Below, in pieces: positions 19,876 through 26,641 of a stretch of 59,799 bases of DNA. This stretch comes from a virus. Made by a program: the position numbers and the translations under genes. The notes below the pieces were generated by a model, which worked only from the letters and a program-made list of their open reading frames with translations, was not told where the DNA came from and searched no databases. Within the stretch, counting starts at the first letter, position 1. Every line of letters starts with the position of its first letter. The stretch spans positions 1 through 59,799 of the IMG/VR virus record IMGVR_UViG_3300025694_000005; one strand, 5' to 3'.

Positions 19876-19926
19876 ATGCGAGTAGCTATTTATAACGATA
19901 AGGAAAAAGTAAATGAAACAAACTAA
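19876..19926 (+). pseudogene. Remnant of a second pyruvyl transferase start
   Basis: ATGCGAGTAGCTATTTATAA starts a 16-codon frame MRVAIYND... that then runs into a stop. The first 24 nt match the start of the pyruvyl transferase gene at 17196 at 22 positions. This looks like the leftover 5' end of a second copy, consistent with duplication of the MptE-like plus pyruvyl transferase unit. Confidence 0.6.
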
Positions 19927-20047
19927 CTTAAACTTCCCTAAAGACACTAACCAGCCACCCTATAATGGGCAGTTCTGGTGCCATATTCGGCAATCCTTTC
20001 AGGGTTGGACCGACCATATTAATTTTTATAAGGTTAAGAATCTGTGA
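19913..20047 (+). CDS. Small hypothetical protein (44 aa)
   Basis: 44 aa with AAGGAAAAAG upstream. PYNGQFWCHIRQSFQGWTDH is a distinctive aromatic core; I do not recognise a named family. Its TGA overlaps the GTG of the glutaredoxin gene (GTGA), supporting translation. Confidence 0.55.
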   Translation: MKQTNLNFPKDTNQPPYNGQFWCHIRQSFQGWTDHINFYKVKNL

Positions 20048-20268
20048 TAGAAATTTATGGAAAGATGGATTGCAACTATTGTGTAGAAGCACAGAACGTA
20101 TGTAAAAACCTTAAACTAGATTATAAATATTATCACTTGGACGATCATTATACTATTATGGAACTCTGGGCAAAGGTTAAATTTAAAACCTTTCCTCAGA
20201 TTTTTGTAGATGATGTATGTATCGGAGGGTTTGACGAACTAATGGAATACACGAATGGAATTGAATAA
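20044..20268 (+). CDS. Glutaredoxin
   Basis: 74 aa from a GTG overlapping the upstream stop. CNYC active site (Cys10, Cys13), TFPQIF with the cis-Pro, and GGFDEL, all in glutaredoxin order. It reduces disulfides using glutathione and could recycle the phage NrdA, although NrdA lies 20 kb away. Glutaredoxins also carry Fe-S clusters in some cases, which is relevant given phage IscU. Confidence 0.9.
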   Translation: MIEIYGKMDCNYCVEAQNVCKNLKLDYKYYHLDDHYTIMELWAKVKFKTFPQIFVDDVCIGGFDELMEYTNGIE

Positions 20269-20506
20269 GTTGAAACAATTAGTAATTACTATGGAAGAAT
20301 GTGGTGAATTAATTCGTGCCTGCTCCAAAGTGTTGAGACACGGAACTGAAGAGGACCCTAAGTATCTACAAAATCTTACTGAAGAAATAGCAGATGTCAT
20401 CGCTATGACACGCATCCTTAGAACATCTTACCATATAGATAGTAGTACCTTAGAAGATTTAGTTCAGAAAAGACTGACAAAAATGAAGCGGCAGGATTAT
20501 GCGTAA
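20255..20506 (+). CDS. MazG-like pyrophosphatase, second copy
   Basis: 83 aa. MEECGELIRACSKVLRHG and LTEEIADVIAM supply the two acidic motifs (EExxE, ExxD) of the MazG/phosphoribosyl-ATP pyrophosphatase fold. Differs clearly from the gene at 14745, so the two probably act on different nucleotides. Overlaps both neighbours by a few bases. Confidence 0.75.
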   Translation: MELNKLKQLVITMEECGELIRACSKVLRHGTEEDPKYLQNLTEEIADVIAMTRILRTSYHIDSSTLEDLVQKRLTKMKRQDYA

Positions 20507-20660
20507 GCTAATAACAATCTGGAAGTTTGCAATTGGTTCTTTTAGCGACGACAAAACAGAGGGCTACGACAACTACGTTATGGCGTTTCGTAGCATTCTC
20601 GTTCTAGTAAACTTTGTTACCTGCTTCTTCATAATTGCTAATACACTGCGTCATTGGTAG
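20499..20660 (+). CDS. Small membrane protein (53 aa)
   Basis: 53 aa: IWKFAIGSFSDDKTEGYDN followed by one membrane helix (SILVLVNFVTCFFIIANTL). This pattern is familiar from small membrane proteins of marine T4-like phages. ATG overlaps the end of the MazG-like gene. Function unknown. Confidence 0.7.
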   Translation: MRKLITIWKFAIGSFSDDKTEGYDNYVMAFRSILVLVNFVTCFFIIANTLRHW

Positions 20661-20679
20661 TTGAGGGCAAAAATAAATC

Positions 20680-20708
20680 TTGACATTTTTTTCTTCTGCT
20701 GTTATAAT
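20680..20708 (+). promoter_or_regulatory. Consensus sigma70 promoter
   Basis: TTGACA (20680-20685), 17-nt spacer, TATAAT (20703-20708), with an A-rich run upstream. GGTAGTTGAG just upstream also occurs before the promoter at 15917. It drives the gene at 20735. Confidence 0.85.
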
Positions 20709-20734
20709 AATGGAAATTGTGAAAAGAGTGTGTT

Positions 20735-21337
20735 ATGAATTTATTTTATCTTGACGACGACCTCGACCGTTGTGCCGAGTTTCATGTCGACAAACACATT
20801 GTTAAAATGCCTTTAGAAGTAGCTCAGATATTGTGTACCTCAGTCTGGATTGACGAGTACCTTGGCTTTGTGCCTCGCGCACTTGACAAGAATGAACGAG
20901 ACTATCTTAACGGTCTCAAGGCAGAAATCAAACATCTTCCACCAGAGGAAAGACCTTTGACCCCCTATCTACCAATGATGTATAATCATCCTTGTACGAT
21001 ATGGGCTCGCTCCTCTCTCGACAATCACGAATGGACTCACTGCTACGGTAATGCTCTTAATGAGGAGTATCGTTACCGTTACGGAAAAGATCATAAGTCT
21101 ATAGCCCAAGTAGTAAATAACCTACCAGAACCTCAAAGAATGGAGCGTGTAGGTTTTACTACTTTCGGGTTAGCCATGCCAGAAGAACTAAAAGATTATG
21201 ACGACCCAGTAGAATCTTATCGACGCTACTATCACCTTGACAAAGCTACTTTTGCAAGCTGGAAGTATAGAGACAAGCCTTACTGGTGGGATGAAGATTT
21301 TGCAGATTATCAACAACGAATTACGAGGGTAGCATGA
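20735..21337 (+). CDS. Conserved phage protein, Pyr_excise-like
   Basis: 200 aa. The start MNLFYLDDDLDRCAEFHVDK followed by HIVKMPLEVAQILC is a conserved phage family with resemblance to pyrimidine-dimer excision (T4 endonuclease V-like, Pyr_excise) proteins; the ending ASWKYRDKPYWW is also typical. Enzymatic activity is not established from sequence. It is the first gene after a strong promoter. Confidence 0.55.
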   Translation: MNLFYLDDDLDRCAEFHVDKHIVKMPLEVAQILCTSVWIDEYLGFVPRALDKNERDYLNGLKAEIKHLPPEERPLTPYLPMMYNHPCTIWARSSLDNHEWTHCYGNALNEEYRYRYGKDHKSIAQVVNNLPEPQRMERVGFTTFGLAMPEELKDYDDPVESYRRYYHLDKATFASWKYRDKPYWWDEDFADYQQRITRVA

Positions 21338-21981
21338 GAAGAGGTATTAAAAAACAAGAAGGAGAAAATCTAACTGATGCAAACATTAAAAAGGTTATAC
21401 GACTTTTGTCAGCGGAAAAGCCGATTACAAAAAAAGAAGCGTGTAGTATTCTTAATATTAGCTATAATACCAGTCGCCTTTCTAAAGTTATTGAAGATTA
21501 TGAGAGCGACCAAGAGTACCGAAGAACCCGAAAAGCACAGAAGCGTGGCAGACCCGCTGACAATGCTGAAATTGCAGAAATCGTAGAGTCTTACCTTACG
21601 GGAGAAAGCTTTACCGATATTGCTAGAAGAATATTTCGCTCTGTTGCTTTTGTCAAAACTATCGTTGAGAAACTGGGAGTCCCAGGAAGGGTCGCTGGTG
21701 ATGAACGATATGAAATGGAATACTTGCCCGATGAGTGTGTATCCGATAGCTTTGCTGTTGGAGAAGTTGCTTGGTCAGCCAAGTACCACACTTCGTGTGA
21801 AGTAATGGCAACTCTTGACGCCACACACGAACAAGGCTACGGCCCCTGTTATCGTGTGTGGATAAGAGAGGTTAGTAATGAGGACAATCTTGGGGGAGGC
21901 TATAATGCTTTTGTTCCCGCATATGACCTCGGTAAATTGGAGCATTTGAAAACTTATGGAATCAATACCGCTAGAGTTTAG
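21334..21981 (+). CDS. DNA-binding transcription regulator-like protein
   Basis: 215 aa. Residues ~17-60 form one helix-turn-helix candidate (ITKKEACSILNISYNTSRLS), then an AT-hook-like KRGRPAD, then a second HTH candidate (ESFTDIARRIFRSVAFVKTI). The C-terminal half (GEVAWSAKYHTSCEVMATLD to FVPAYDLGKLE) is beta-rich and may bind a ligand or polymerase. Conserved in marine phages in my recollection. Likely a middle-gene regulator; target unknown. Confidence 0.6.
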   Translation: MRRGIKKQEGENLTDANIKKVIRLLSAEKPITKKEACSILNISYNTSRLSKVIEDYESDQEYRRTRKAQKRGRPADNAEIAEIVESYLTGESFTDIARRIFRSVAFVKTIVEKLGVPGRVAGDERYEMEYLPDECVSDSFAVGEVAWSAKYHTSCEVMATLDATHEQGYGPCYRVWIREVSNEDNLGGGYNAFVPAYDLGKLEHLKTYGINTARV

Positions 21982-22228
21982 TTATTATGCCATATTTTGT
22001 TTAACAACTGTCATCTGTATAATCTACCTCAATGTAAAAGCATTTCGAGAAGTAGGTTTCAGATGGAATTTTACGGGTGGTCTCATTTATTATGGAACCA
22101 CAATACCTATAGTATTAGTGGGTGCTCCCGCATTTTTCATTGTTTTTATCTTTAGAAGCGATGTTTACTACGAAAGTTTAATTAACTATATCACCGAAAT
22201 ATATGTTGACTCAGATGACGAAAGCTAG
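21956..22228 (+). CDS. Membrane protein, two helices
   Basis: 90 aa. Two or three hydrophobic helices (YYAIFCLTTVICIIYL; GGLIYYGTTIPIVLVGAPAF; FIVFIF) and an acidic tail (YVDSDDES). Overlaps the regulator gene by 26 nt. Another holin-topology candidate, with no specific evidence. Confidence 0.55.
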   Translation: MESIPLEFSYYAIFCLTTVICIIYLNVKAFREVGFRWNFTGGLIYYGTTIPIVLVGAPAFFIVFIFRSDVYYESLINYITEIYVDSDDES

Positions 22229-22234
22229 TATAAT
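22206..22234 (+). promoter_or_regulatory. Sigma70-like promoter
   Basis: TTGACT (22206-22211), 17-nt spacer, TATAAT (22229-22234), overlapping the end of the membrane protein gene. It drives the HTH protein at 22342. Confidence 0.75.
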
Positions 22235-22341
22235 ATGTTTTTGAAATTGAGGAAAGTATGGGATATAATTTTTACATGCGACAACTTGAAGCGACTGGCA
22301 ATGCTGCCGGTCTACCTTTTAAACCAAACAGGAGAAAGAAA

Positions 22342-22704
22342 ATGGCGTGGACTGACGAATCCAAGCAACAGGCAATTGATGCCTACACAAGTGAAGAACC
22401 AACTCCAGAGAACTCTATGGAGATTGTAAAAGCTATCGCAGAAGACATGGGTGAGAGCCCTAATGGTGTGCGAATGATTCTAACCAAAGCTGGAGTATAT
22501 GTAAAGAAAACTCCTGCTGCTTCTAGTGGCGGTGCTAAAGCCGCTTCAACTGGCGGAACTCGAATCAGCAAAGCTGCCGCACAGGAAGCACTCACAGCAG
22601 CTCTTAATGATGCTGGTGTAGCTATTGATGAGGATATTGTTTCAAAGCTCACTGGTAAAGCTGCACAATACTTCGCAGATGCTATGAATAAAGTAGCTTC
22701 TTAA
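22342..22704 (+). CDS. HTH-repeat DNA-binding protein (single unit)
   Basis: 120 aa from the ATG after AGGAGAAAG; an in-frame ATG at 22258 with its own GAGGA could add 28 residues. Residues 3-56 are one copy of the HTH unit (WTDESKQQAIDAY, EIVKAIAEDM, PNGVRMILTKAGVYVKK). An Ala/Gly/Ser linker leads to a helical C-terminal domain (SKAAAQEALTAALNDAGVAI). Closely resembles a protein of T4-like cyanophages. Probably binds DNA; role unknown. Confidence 0.7.
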   Translation: MAWTDESKQQAIDAYTSEEPTPENSMEIVKAIAEDMGESPNGVRMILTKAGVYVKKTPAASSGGAKAASTGGTRISKAAAQEALTAALNDAGVAIDEDIVSKLTGKAAQYFADAMNKVAS

Positions 22705-22711
22705 AAGTCCA

Positions 22712-22752
22712 CACGGGGGTTGAGTATGCTTAGCCGCGTATTCACCCTCGTG
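22712..22752 (+). other. Long hairpin downstream of the HTH gene
   Basis: CACGGGGGT/ACCCTCGTG (9 bp with one G-U) followed by GAGTAT/GTATTC (6 bp) across a one-base bulge. No T-run follows, so it may be a processing or attenuation structure, not a simple terminator. The rest of 22705-22824 shows nothing else. Confidence 0.5.
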
Positions 22753-22824
22753 AGGCAACCACTAATAGTCCAAAAATTACAAAGACAAAAGAGGTTTTGC
22801 TCAATGTAATACTGGAGCTAATTA

Positions 22825-23088
22825 GTGAAAAAAGAAGAGCTAAAGAAGAAAGTAAATAGTGCTGGAGATGCAATTATAACTTACAGGAGTCCCAACTCCC
22901 GTAAGACAAAGTACAATGTATGTACGATTGACTTCAGCACGCCTTACATTCAAGACAAGAAAAATAGAGCGAAAGAAGATGACGATACTGTCCTAATGTT
23001 TTGTTGGGACACGGATTCTTTTCGCCTTATGAAAGCTGACAATGTTACCTCAGTCGTTCCCTTATCCAACGTGTTAAGGAATGAATGA
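22825..23088 (+). CDS. Small conserved protein, SH3-fold-like
   Basis: 87 aa from a GTG with GGAG 8 nt upstream. TYRSPNSRKTKYNVCTIDFS and TVLMFCWDTDSFRLMKADNV are blocks I associate with small T4-like phage proteins, possibly WYL_2-like SH3 barrels. Function unknown. Overlaps the next gene by 4 nt. Confidence 0.6.
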   Translation: MKKEELKKKVNSAGDAIITYRSPNSRKTKYNVCTIDFSTPYIQDKKNRAKEDDDTVLMFCWDTDSFRLMKADNVTSVVPLSNVLRNE

Positions 23089-23366
23089 TGGAAGCATACT
23101 CAAAAATTATCGTATCAGAACCTTATAGACAGGTTCGACTAACGGTGAATGAGTTCCGAGAAGAAGAATATCTTCATTTTCGGGAATACTATCTTGACTT
23201 TGAAGAAGAATGGAAGCCCTCTAATAAGGGTCTCTCTATTCCTCTTGAAGTTGAAACCTCAAAAGAATTGTTTATTGCTATGGCGGAGATACTATCTTTA
23301 GCCGAGAGTAAACAAGTATTGGAGGAACATTTCGGAGAAACTATTCGAGACCTATATCAAAAATAG
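23085..23366 (+). CDS. PC4/p15-like ssDNA-binding protein
   Basis: 93 aa. YSKIIVSEPYRQVRLTVNEF and EYLHFREYYLDFEEEWKPSNKGLSIPL fit the PC4 transcriptional-coactivator fold, which binds single-stranded DNA; the C-terminal helix (ELFIAMAEILSLAESK) would form the dimer. Family assignment from pattern only. Could assist phage transcription or replication. Confidence 0.6.
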   Translation: MMEAYSKIIVSEPYRQVRLTVNEFREEEYLHFREYYLDFEEEWKPSNKGLSIPLEVETSKELFIAMAEILSLAESKQVLEEHFGETIRDLYQK

Positions 23367-23369
23367 TTC

Positions 23370-23398
23370 TTGACATTTTAACGAAATGGCCTCATAAT
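23370..23398 (+). promoter_or_regulatory. Sigma70-like promoter
   Basis: TTGACA (23370-23375), 17-nt spacer, CATAAT (23393-23398). Drives the ligase adenylation subunit at 23423. Confidence 0.75.
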
Positions 23399-23422
23399 GT
23401 TCTTTTTAAATCAAAGGTATTT

Positions 23423-24373
23423 ATGACTAATATGTTTCTTGCCAAAGCAGCCAAGGCTTATTATGAGGGCAACCCCATAATTTCTGATGCTGAGTTTGAT
23501 GTTCTTGCCGCTGATGCTAACTATACTGACGTAGGATATTCTGACGAATTCTTCGAGTTCGATCACTTGTACCCTATGTACAGTTTACAGAAAGCATTTG
23601 TAGGTGAAGAACATCCTCCTTACGACCACGCTACTGGAGCAACAGTAATCACACCCAAGTTAGATGGAGCAGCGGTTTCGCTGGGCTACTACGATGGTGA
23701 ATTAGTGCTGGCTCTTACTCGGGGTAATGGTAAGAAGGGTAGAAATATTATGAATAAAGTTAAACATCTTGTTCCTACTAGCATTACTCGCAAGGGTGTT
23801 GTTCAGATTACAGGAGAAGTTGTTGCCCCCGAGACTATTCCTAACGCTAGAAACTATGCTTCTGGTGCGCTGAATCTCAAGTCCGAAGAAGAGTTTCTCA
23901 CTAGAGAAGTTCGATTCGTAGCTTATGATATTCAGCCTCGTGTGGAAAAGTTGTGGACGGAAGACATGTCGAATCTCTCTTCGGACAATTTCGACACTGT
24001 TCTTGCGTCTAACTGGGCAGGATACCCGCAGGATGGTCTAGTGTTCCGTGTTGATAACAATGCGAAATATGAAGAGATGGGTTACACCGCTCACCACCCT
24101 CGTGGTGCCTTTGCTTTGAAAGAAAGACCTCCAGGTGTCGTTACGCGACTACTTGATGTGATCTGGCAAGTGGGTAAATCCGGTGTGGTTTCCCCTGTTG
24201 CTATCCTAGAGCCTGTGCTCATTGGAGAAGCTACTGTTGGTCGTGCCACATTACATAATATGCGGTATATTAACGAGCTTAACCTTGAAATAGGTTGTAC
24301 TGTCGAAGTAATTCGATCCGGTGAAATTATACCAAGAGTCGTGAGACGCATAGAAGGGGAAGTAAATGTTTGA
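23423..24373 (+). CDS. ligA: NAD-dependent DNA ligase, adenylation/OB subunit
   Basis: 316 aa. ISDAEFDVL in the N-terminal NAD-binding region, nucleotidyl-lysine Lys79 in KLDG, then QDGLVFRVDN and ALKERPPG-type blocks, and an OB domain (WQVGKSGVVSPVAILEPVLI, RATLHNMRYI, GCTVEVIRSGEIIPRV). The zinc finger, helix-hairpin-helix and BRCT parts of normal LigA are absent and encoded at 25078. The two products would seal DNA nicks as a complex. Phage T5 has a similar two-gene ligase. AAGG precedes the ATG. Confidence 0.9.
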   Translation: MTNMFLAKAAKAYYEGNPIISDAEFDVLAADANYTDVGYSDEFFEFDHLYPMYSLQKAFVGEEHPPYDHATGATVITPKLDGAAVSLGYYDGELVLALTRGNGKKGRNIMNKVKHLVPTSITRKGVVQITGEVVAPETIPNARNYASGALNLKSEEEFLTREVRFVAYDIQPRVEKLWTEDMSNLSSDNFDTVLASNWAGYPQDGLVFRVDNNAKYEEMGYTAHHPRGAFALKERPPGVVTRLLDVIWQVGKSGVVSPVAILEPVLIGEATVGRATLHNMRYINELNLEIGCTVEVIRSGEIIPRVVRRIEGEVNV

Positions 24374-24662
24374 TGATAGTATAGAAGACGAAAACATCTT
24401 TGGGTGGATTGGTTTGAAAGACAATGGAAGTCATTATGTATCTGCCGCAGGCTTATATGATTATTTCTTTGCTATCAAAAAAGAAACTCGTGACAAGATT
24501 CTGGAAGGATGGATTACTGCTCTAGAAGCATATCTTGACCCAGGATTCGAGGAACGAATGGAAGAATCCGAAGACGGTATTATCTATATATCCGAGTCAG
24601 CAGATTCGGTAGAAGATAAACCAAGTGGTAATATCATCCCTTTTCCTAAAATTATAAGATGA
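24366..24662 (+). CDS. Acidic hypothetical protein (98 aa)
   Basis: 98 aa, acidic, with a helical middle (RDKILEGWITALEAYLDPGF) and an acidic linker before a C-terminal NIIPFPKIIR. The last block looks like a short interaction motif. It overlaps ligA by 8 nt and the next gene by 4 nt. Not recognised. Confidence 0.6.
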   Translation: MFDDSIEDENIFGWIGLKDNGSHYVSAAGLYDYFFAIKKETRDKILEGWITALEAYLDPGFEERMEESEDGIIYISESADSVEDKPSGNIIPFPKIIR

Positions 24663-25018
24663 GTGGAGTTTATAACCTTACTTATTTTGAAAATCATCCT
24701 GAAGAAGCTACCCGCGAAGGGGTACTCTACTGCGTAGTATTAGTTAATAAACTTACTATGAAACGAGAATGTCTCAAGATAGGCATCGCTTCAGGAAGAA
24801 ATTGGAAAGACGTTTTGAAAAGGAGTCGTGGGTTTAATGGCTACGAAATTCGTATACAGAGAACTTACCACGACTCACTTTTTAATGTGTGGACGCTAGA
24901 ACAAGCATTACACGAAGAATACAAACAATTCAAGTATATACCCCAACAAAAGTTCGGTGGATATACAGAGTGTTTCGAAATAAAGAAGGAGATTATTTTA
25001 GCTATTCCGAAAAAATAA
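24659..25018 (+). CDS. GIY-YIG/T5orf172-like nuclease
   Basis: 119 aa. VLYCVVLV and CLKIGIASGRNWKDVLKRSR, then YHDSLFNVWTLEQALHEEY and GGYTECFEI, fit the T5orf172 branch of the GIY-YIG fold (Y..., K-x-G-I, R, E). Such proteins are often mobile or homing-type nucleases. It lies between the two ligase genes, as an inserted element would. Activity inferred. Confidence 0.6.
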   Translation: MSGVYNLTYFENHPEEATREGVLYCVVLVNKLTMKRECLKIGIASGRNWKDVLKRSRGFNGYEIRIQRTYHDSLFNVWTLEQALHEEYKQFKYIPQQKFGGYTECFEIKKEIILAIPKK

Positions 25019-25021
25019 TTC

Positions 25022-25050
25022 TTGACTTTTCAACTCAAACCCCGTATAAT
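25022..25050 (+). promoter_or_regulatory. Sigma70-like promoter
   Basis: TTGACT (25022-25027), 17-nt spacer, TATAAT (25045-25050), preceded by an A-rich run. It gives the second ligase gene its own promoter. Confidence 0.8.
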
Positions 25051-25077
25051 ATCTATTCAAATGTAGGAGAAAGTCTT

Positions 25078-25830
25078 TTGAGAGAAATTGTAGCACCAAC
25101 ACACTGCCCGAGTTGTTCTTCACCTTTGGTGTGGGAAAACGATCAGTTGTTCTGCTATAATACTTCTTGTGAGTCTAAGACTTATAAGTTAATCGAACAC
25201 TTTTCCTCTACTTTGAAAATTAAGGGACTAGGGCCATCATCTATTCAGAAACTCAGAATAACTTCAATACCTCAAATCTATGAACTGAGTTTGGGTGAGA
25301 TGGTAGAGGCTCTTAATTCTGAAAAACTTGCAGCAAAACTCTTTGAAGAGATTCAAGATTCCAAGAAAGTTAGTCTTTCTGAAATCCTACCCGCTTTCTC
25401 TATTCCACTAATAGGTAAATCGGCATCATCAAAGTTATGTTCTGTAGTAAGTAGTATTTATGACCTGAACGAGGAGGCTTGTACTAAGGCGGGGCTTGGC
25501 CCTAAGGCGAGCAATAATTTGCTAACCTGGTACAATACCATGTTTCTCCGCGAGTACAAGTGGCTACCTTTTTCATTTGAGTCAAATGAAGTTGTTTCTG
25601 TTATTGAGCCTAAGGGTGTTGTCTGCATTAGTGGAAAACTGACATCCTTTAAAACTAAAGCAGAAGCAGAGAAAGTTCTCATTAGCAAGGGATATATTGT
25701 GAAATCCTCCTTAACAAGAGAAGTAACAATCCTAGTGAATGAGAGTGGACTAGAATCTTCAAAAACCAAGAAAGCTAGAGATAGTGGGGTCTCTATCACA
25801 ACTAACCTTAACCAATTATTAGGAAATTAA
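25078..25830 (+). CDS. ligB: NAD-dependent DNA ligase, zinc/HhH/BRCT subunit
   Basis: 250 aa from a TTG with AGGAG 7 nt upstream; the frame stays open further 5', but that part lies upstream of the promoter and in the previous gene. Cys10, Cys13, Cys26 and Cys31 form the LigA zinc finger; helix-hairpin-helix motifs follow (LKIKGLGPSSIQKL; AFSIPLIGKSASSKL; AGLGPKASNNLL); a BRCT domain ends the protein (GVVCISGKLTSF to the C-terminus). It would complement the subunit at 23423 to give an active ligase. The symbol follows the T5 style of naming and should not be confused with E. coli LigB. Confidence 0.88.
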   Translation: MREIVAPTHCPSCSSPLVWENDQLFCYNTSCESKTYKLIEHFSSTLKIKGLGPSSIQKLRITSIPQIYELSLGEMVEALNSEKLAAKLFEEIQDSKKVSLSEILPAFSIPLIGKSASSKLCSVVSSIYDLNEEACTKAGLGPKASNNLLTWYNTMFLREYKWLPFSFESNEVVSVIEPKGVVCISGKLTSFKTKAEAEKVLISKGYIVKSSLTREVTILVNESGLESSKTKKARDSGVSITTNLNQLLGN

Positions 25831-25834
25831 TTTT

Positions 25835-26557
25835 ATGGCAATTCCAAAGTGGACTGACGAGCGAACTTCCGCTCTTACCAATTTCGTAGGTTCTGAATCC
25901 CCAGTAACTTACGCAACTGTTGTCGAAGCTGCTGACCAGCTCGAAACATCACCCCGTTCTGTAGCCTCTAAGCTGCGTAAAATGGGTCACGAAGTAGAAT
26001 CTTCTGCTTCTGTAACTACTCGTGCGTTCTCCGATGCACAAGAAACTACTCTGAATAGTTTCGTAACTGATAACTCTGGCCAGTATACTTACGGCCAAAT
26101 CGCTGAAGCCTTTGAAGGTGGCGAGTTTTCTTCCAAGCAAATCCAAGGTAAATTGCTGTCTATGCAATTGACCGAGCACGTCAAACCTACTCCTAAAGTA
26201 GAAAGTGTTCGTACCTTTAGCGATGCTGAAGAAGCAGAGTTTGTTAAGCACGCCTCTAACGGCGCATACCTCGAAGATATCGCAGAGGCTCTTGGCCGAA
26301 CCGTTAATCAAATTCGTGGTAAAGCTTTATCTTTGTTACGTCAAGGCTCTATTGCTTCTATTCCTGCACAAAAGGAAAGCAAGGCTGCGGCTAAAGCTGA
26401 TCCTCTCGAAGGTGTAGATGTAGCTTCTTTGTCTGTCGAAGAAATCGCAGAGCAAATTGGCAAAACTGCCCGAGGTGTCAAGACTATGTTGACTCGTCGT
26501 GGTCTTACTGCCTCTAACTATGATGGTGCAGCAAAAGCAGCTAAAGCTGCGGGCTAA
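25835..26557 (+). CDS. HTH-repeat DNA-binding protein (four tandem units)
   Basis: 240 aa. Four repeats of the unit seen at 2 and 22342: unit 1 about 5-57 (WTDERTSALTNFV, RSVASKLRKMG), unit 2 about 66-115 (FSDAQETTLNSFV, KQIQGKLLSMQ), unit 3 about 126-170 (FSDAEEAEFVKHA, NQIRGKALSLL), unit 4 about 190-230 (SVEEIAEQIGKTARGVKTML, RRGLTASNY). Linkers are Ala/Lys/Pro-rich. Tandem HTH units could bridge or coat DNA, or recognise a long site. Followed by a terminator. Function unknown. Confidence 0.75.
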   Translation: MAIPKWTDERTSALTNFVGSESPVTYATVVEAADQLETSPRSVASKLRKMGHEVESSASVTTRAFSDAQETTLNSFVTDNSGQYTYGQIAEAFEGGEFSSKQIQGKLLSMQLTEHVKPTPKVESVRTFSDAEEAEFVKHASNGAYLEDIAEALGRTVNQIRGKALSLLRQGSIASIPAQKESKAAAKADPLEGVDVASLSVEEIAEQIGKTARGVKTMLTRRGLTASNYDGAAKAAKAAG

Positions 26558-26578
26558 TCCCTAGTTCCCCCTGCTGGG

Positions 26579-26609
26579 GTGGGGTGTAGTGCCCCACTCT
26601 GGCTTTTTA
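26579..26609 (+). terminator. Rho-independent terminator
   Basis: GTGGGG (26579-26584) pairs with CCCCAC (26592-26597); TCTGGCTTTTTA follows. It separates the ligase/HTH unit from the replication genes. Confidence 0.75.
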
Positions 26610-26641
26610 TCGCTTAATACTTATTACGGAGATGACCAATA

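Noticed and set aside
22258-22341. 28-residue N-terminal extension of the HTH protein
   Set aside because: It is in frame and has a GAGGA, but the HTH unit starts at Met 22342 with a better ribosome binding site; kept as an alternative only.
24889-25077. Upstream part of the frame of the ligase zinc/BRCT subunit
   Set aside because: It lies in the preceding gene and ahead of the promoter at 25022; the TTG at 25078 with AGGAG and the zinc finger right after it make a better start.
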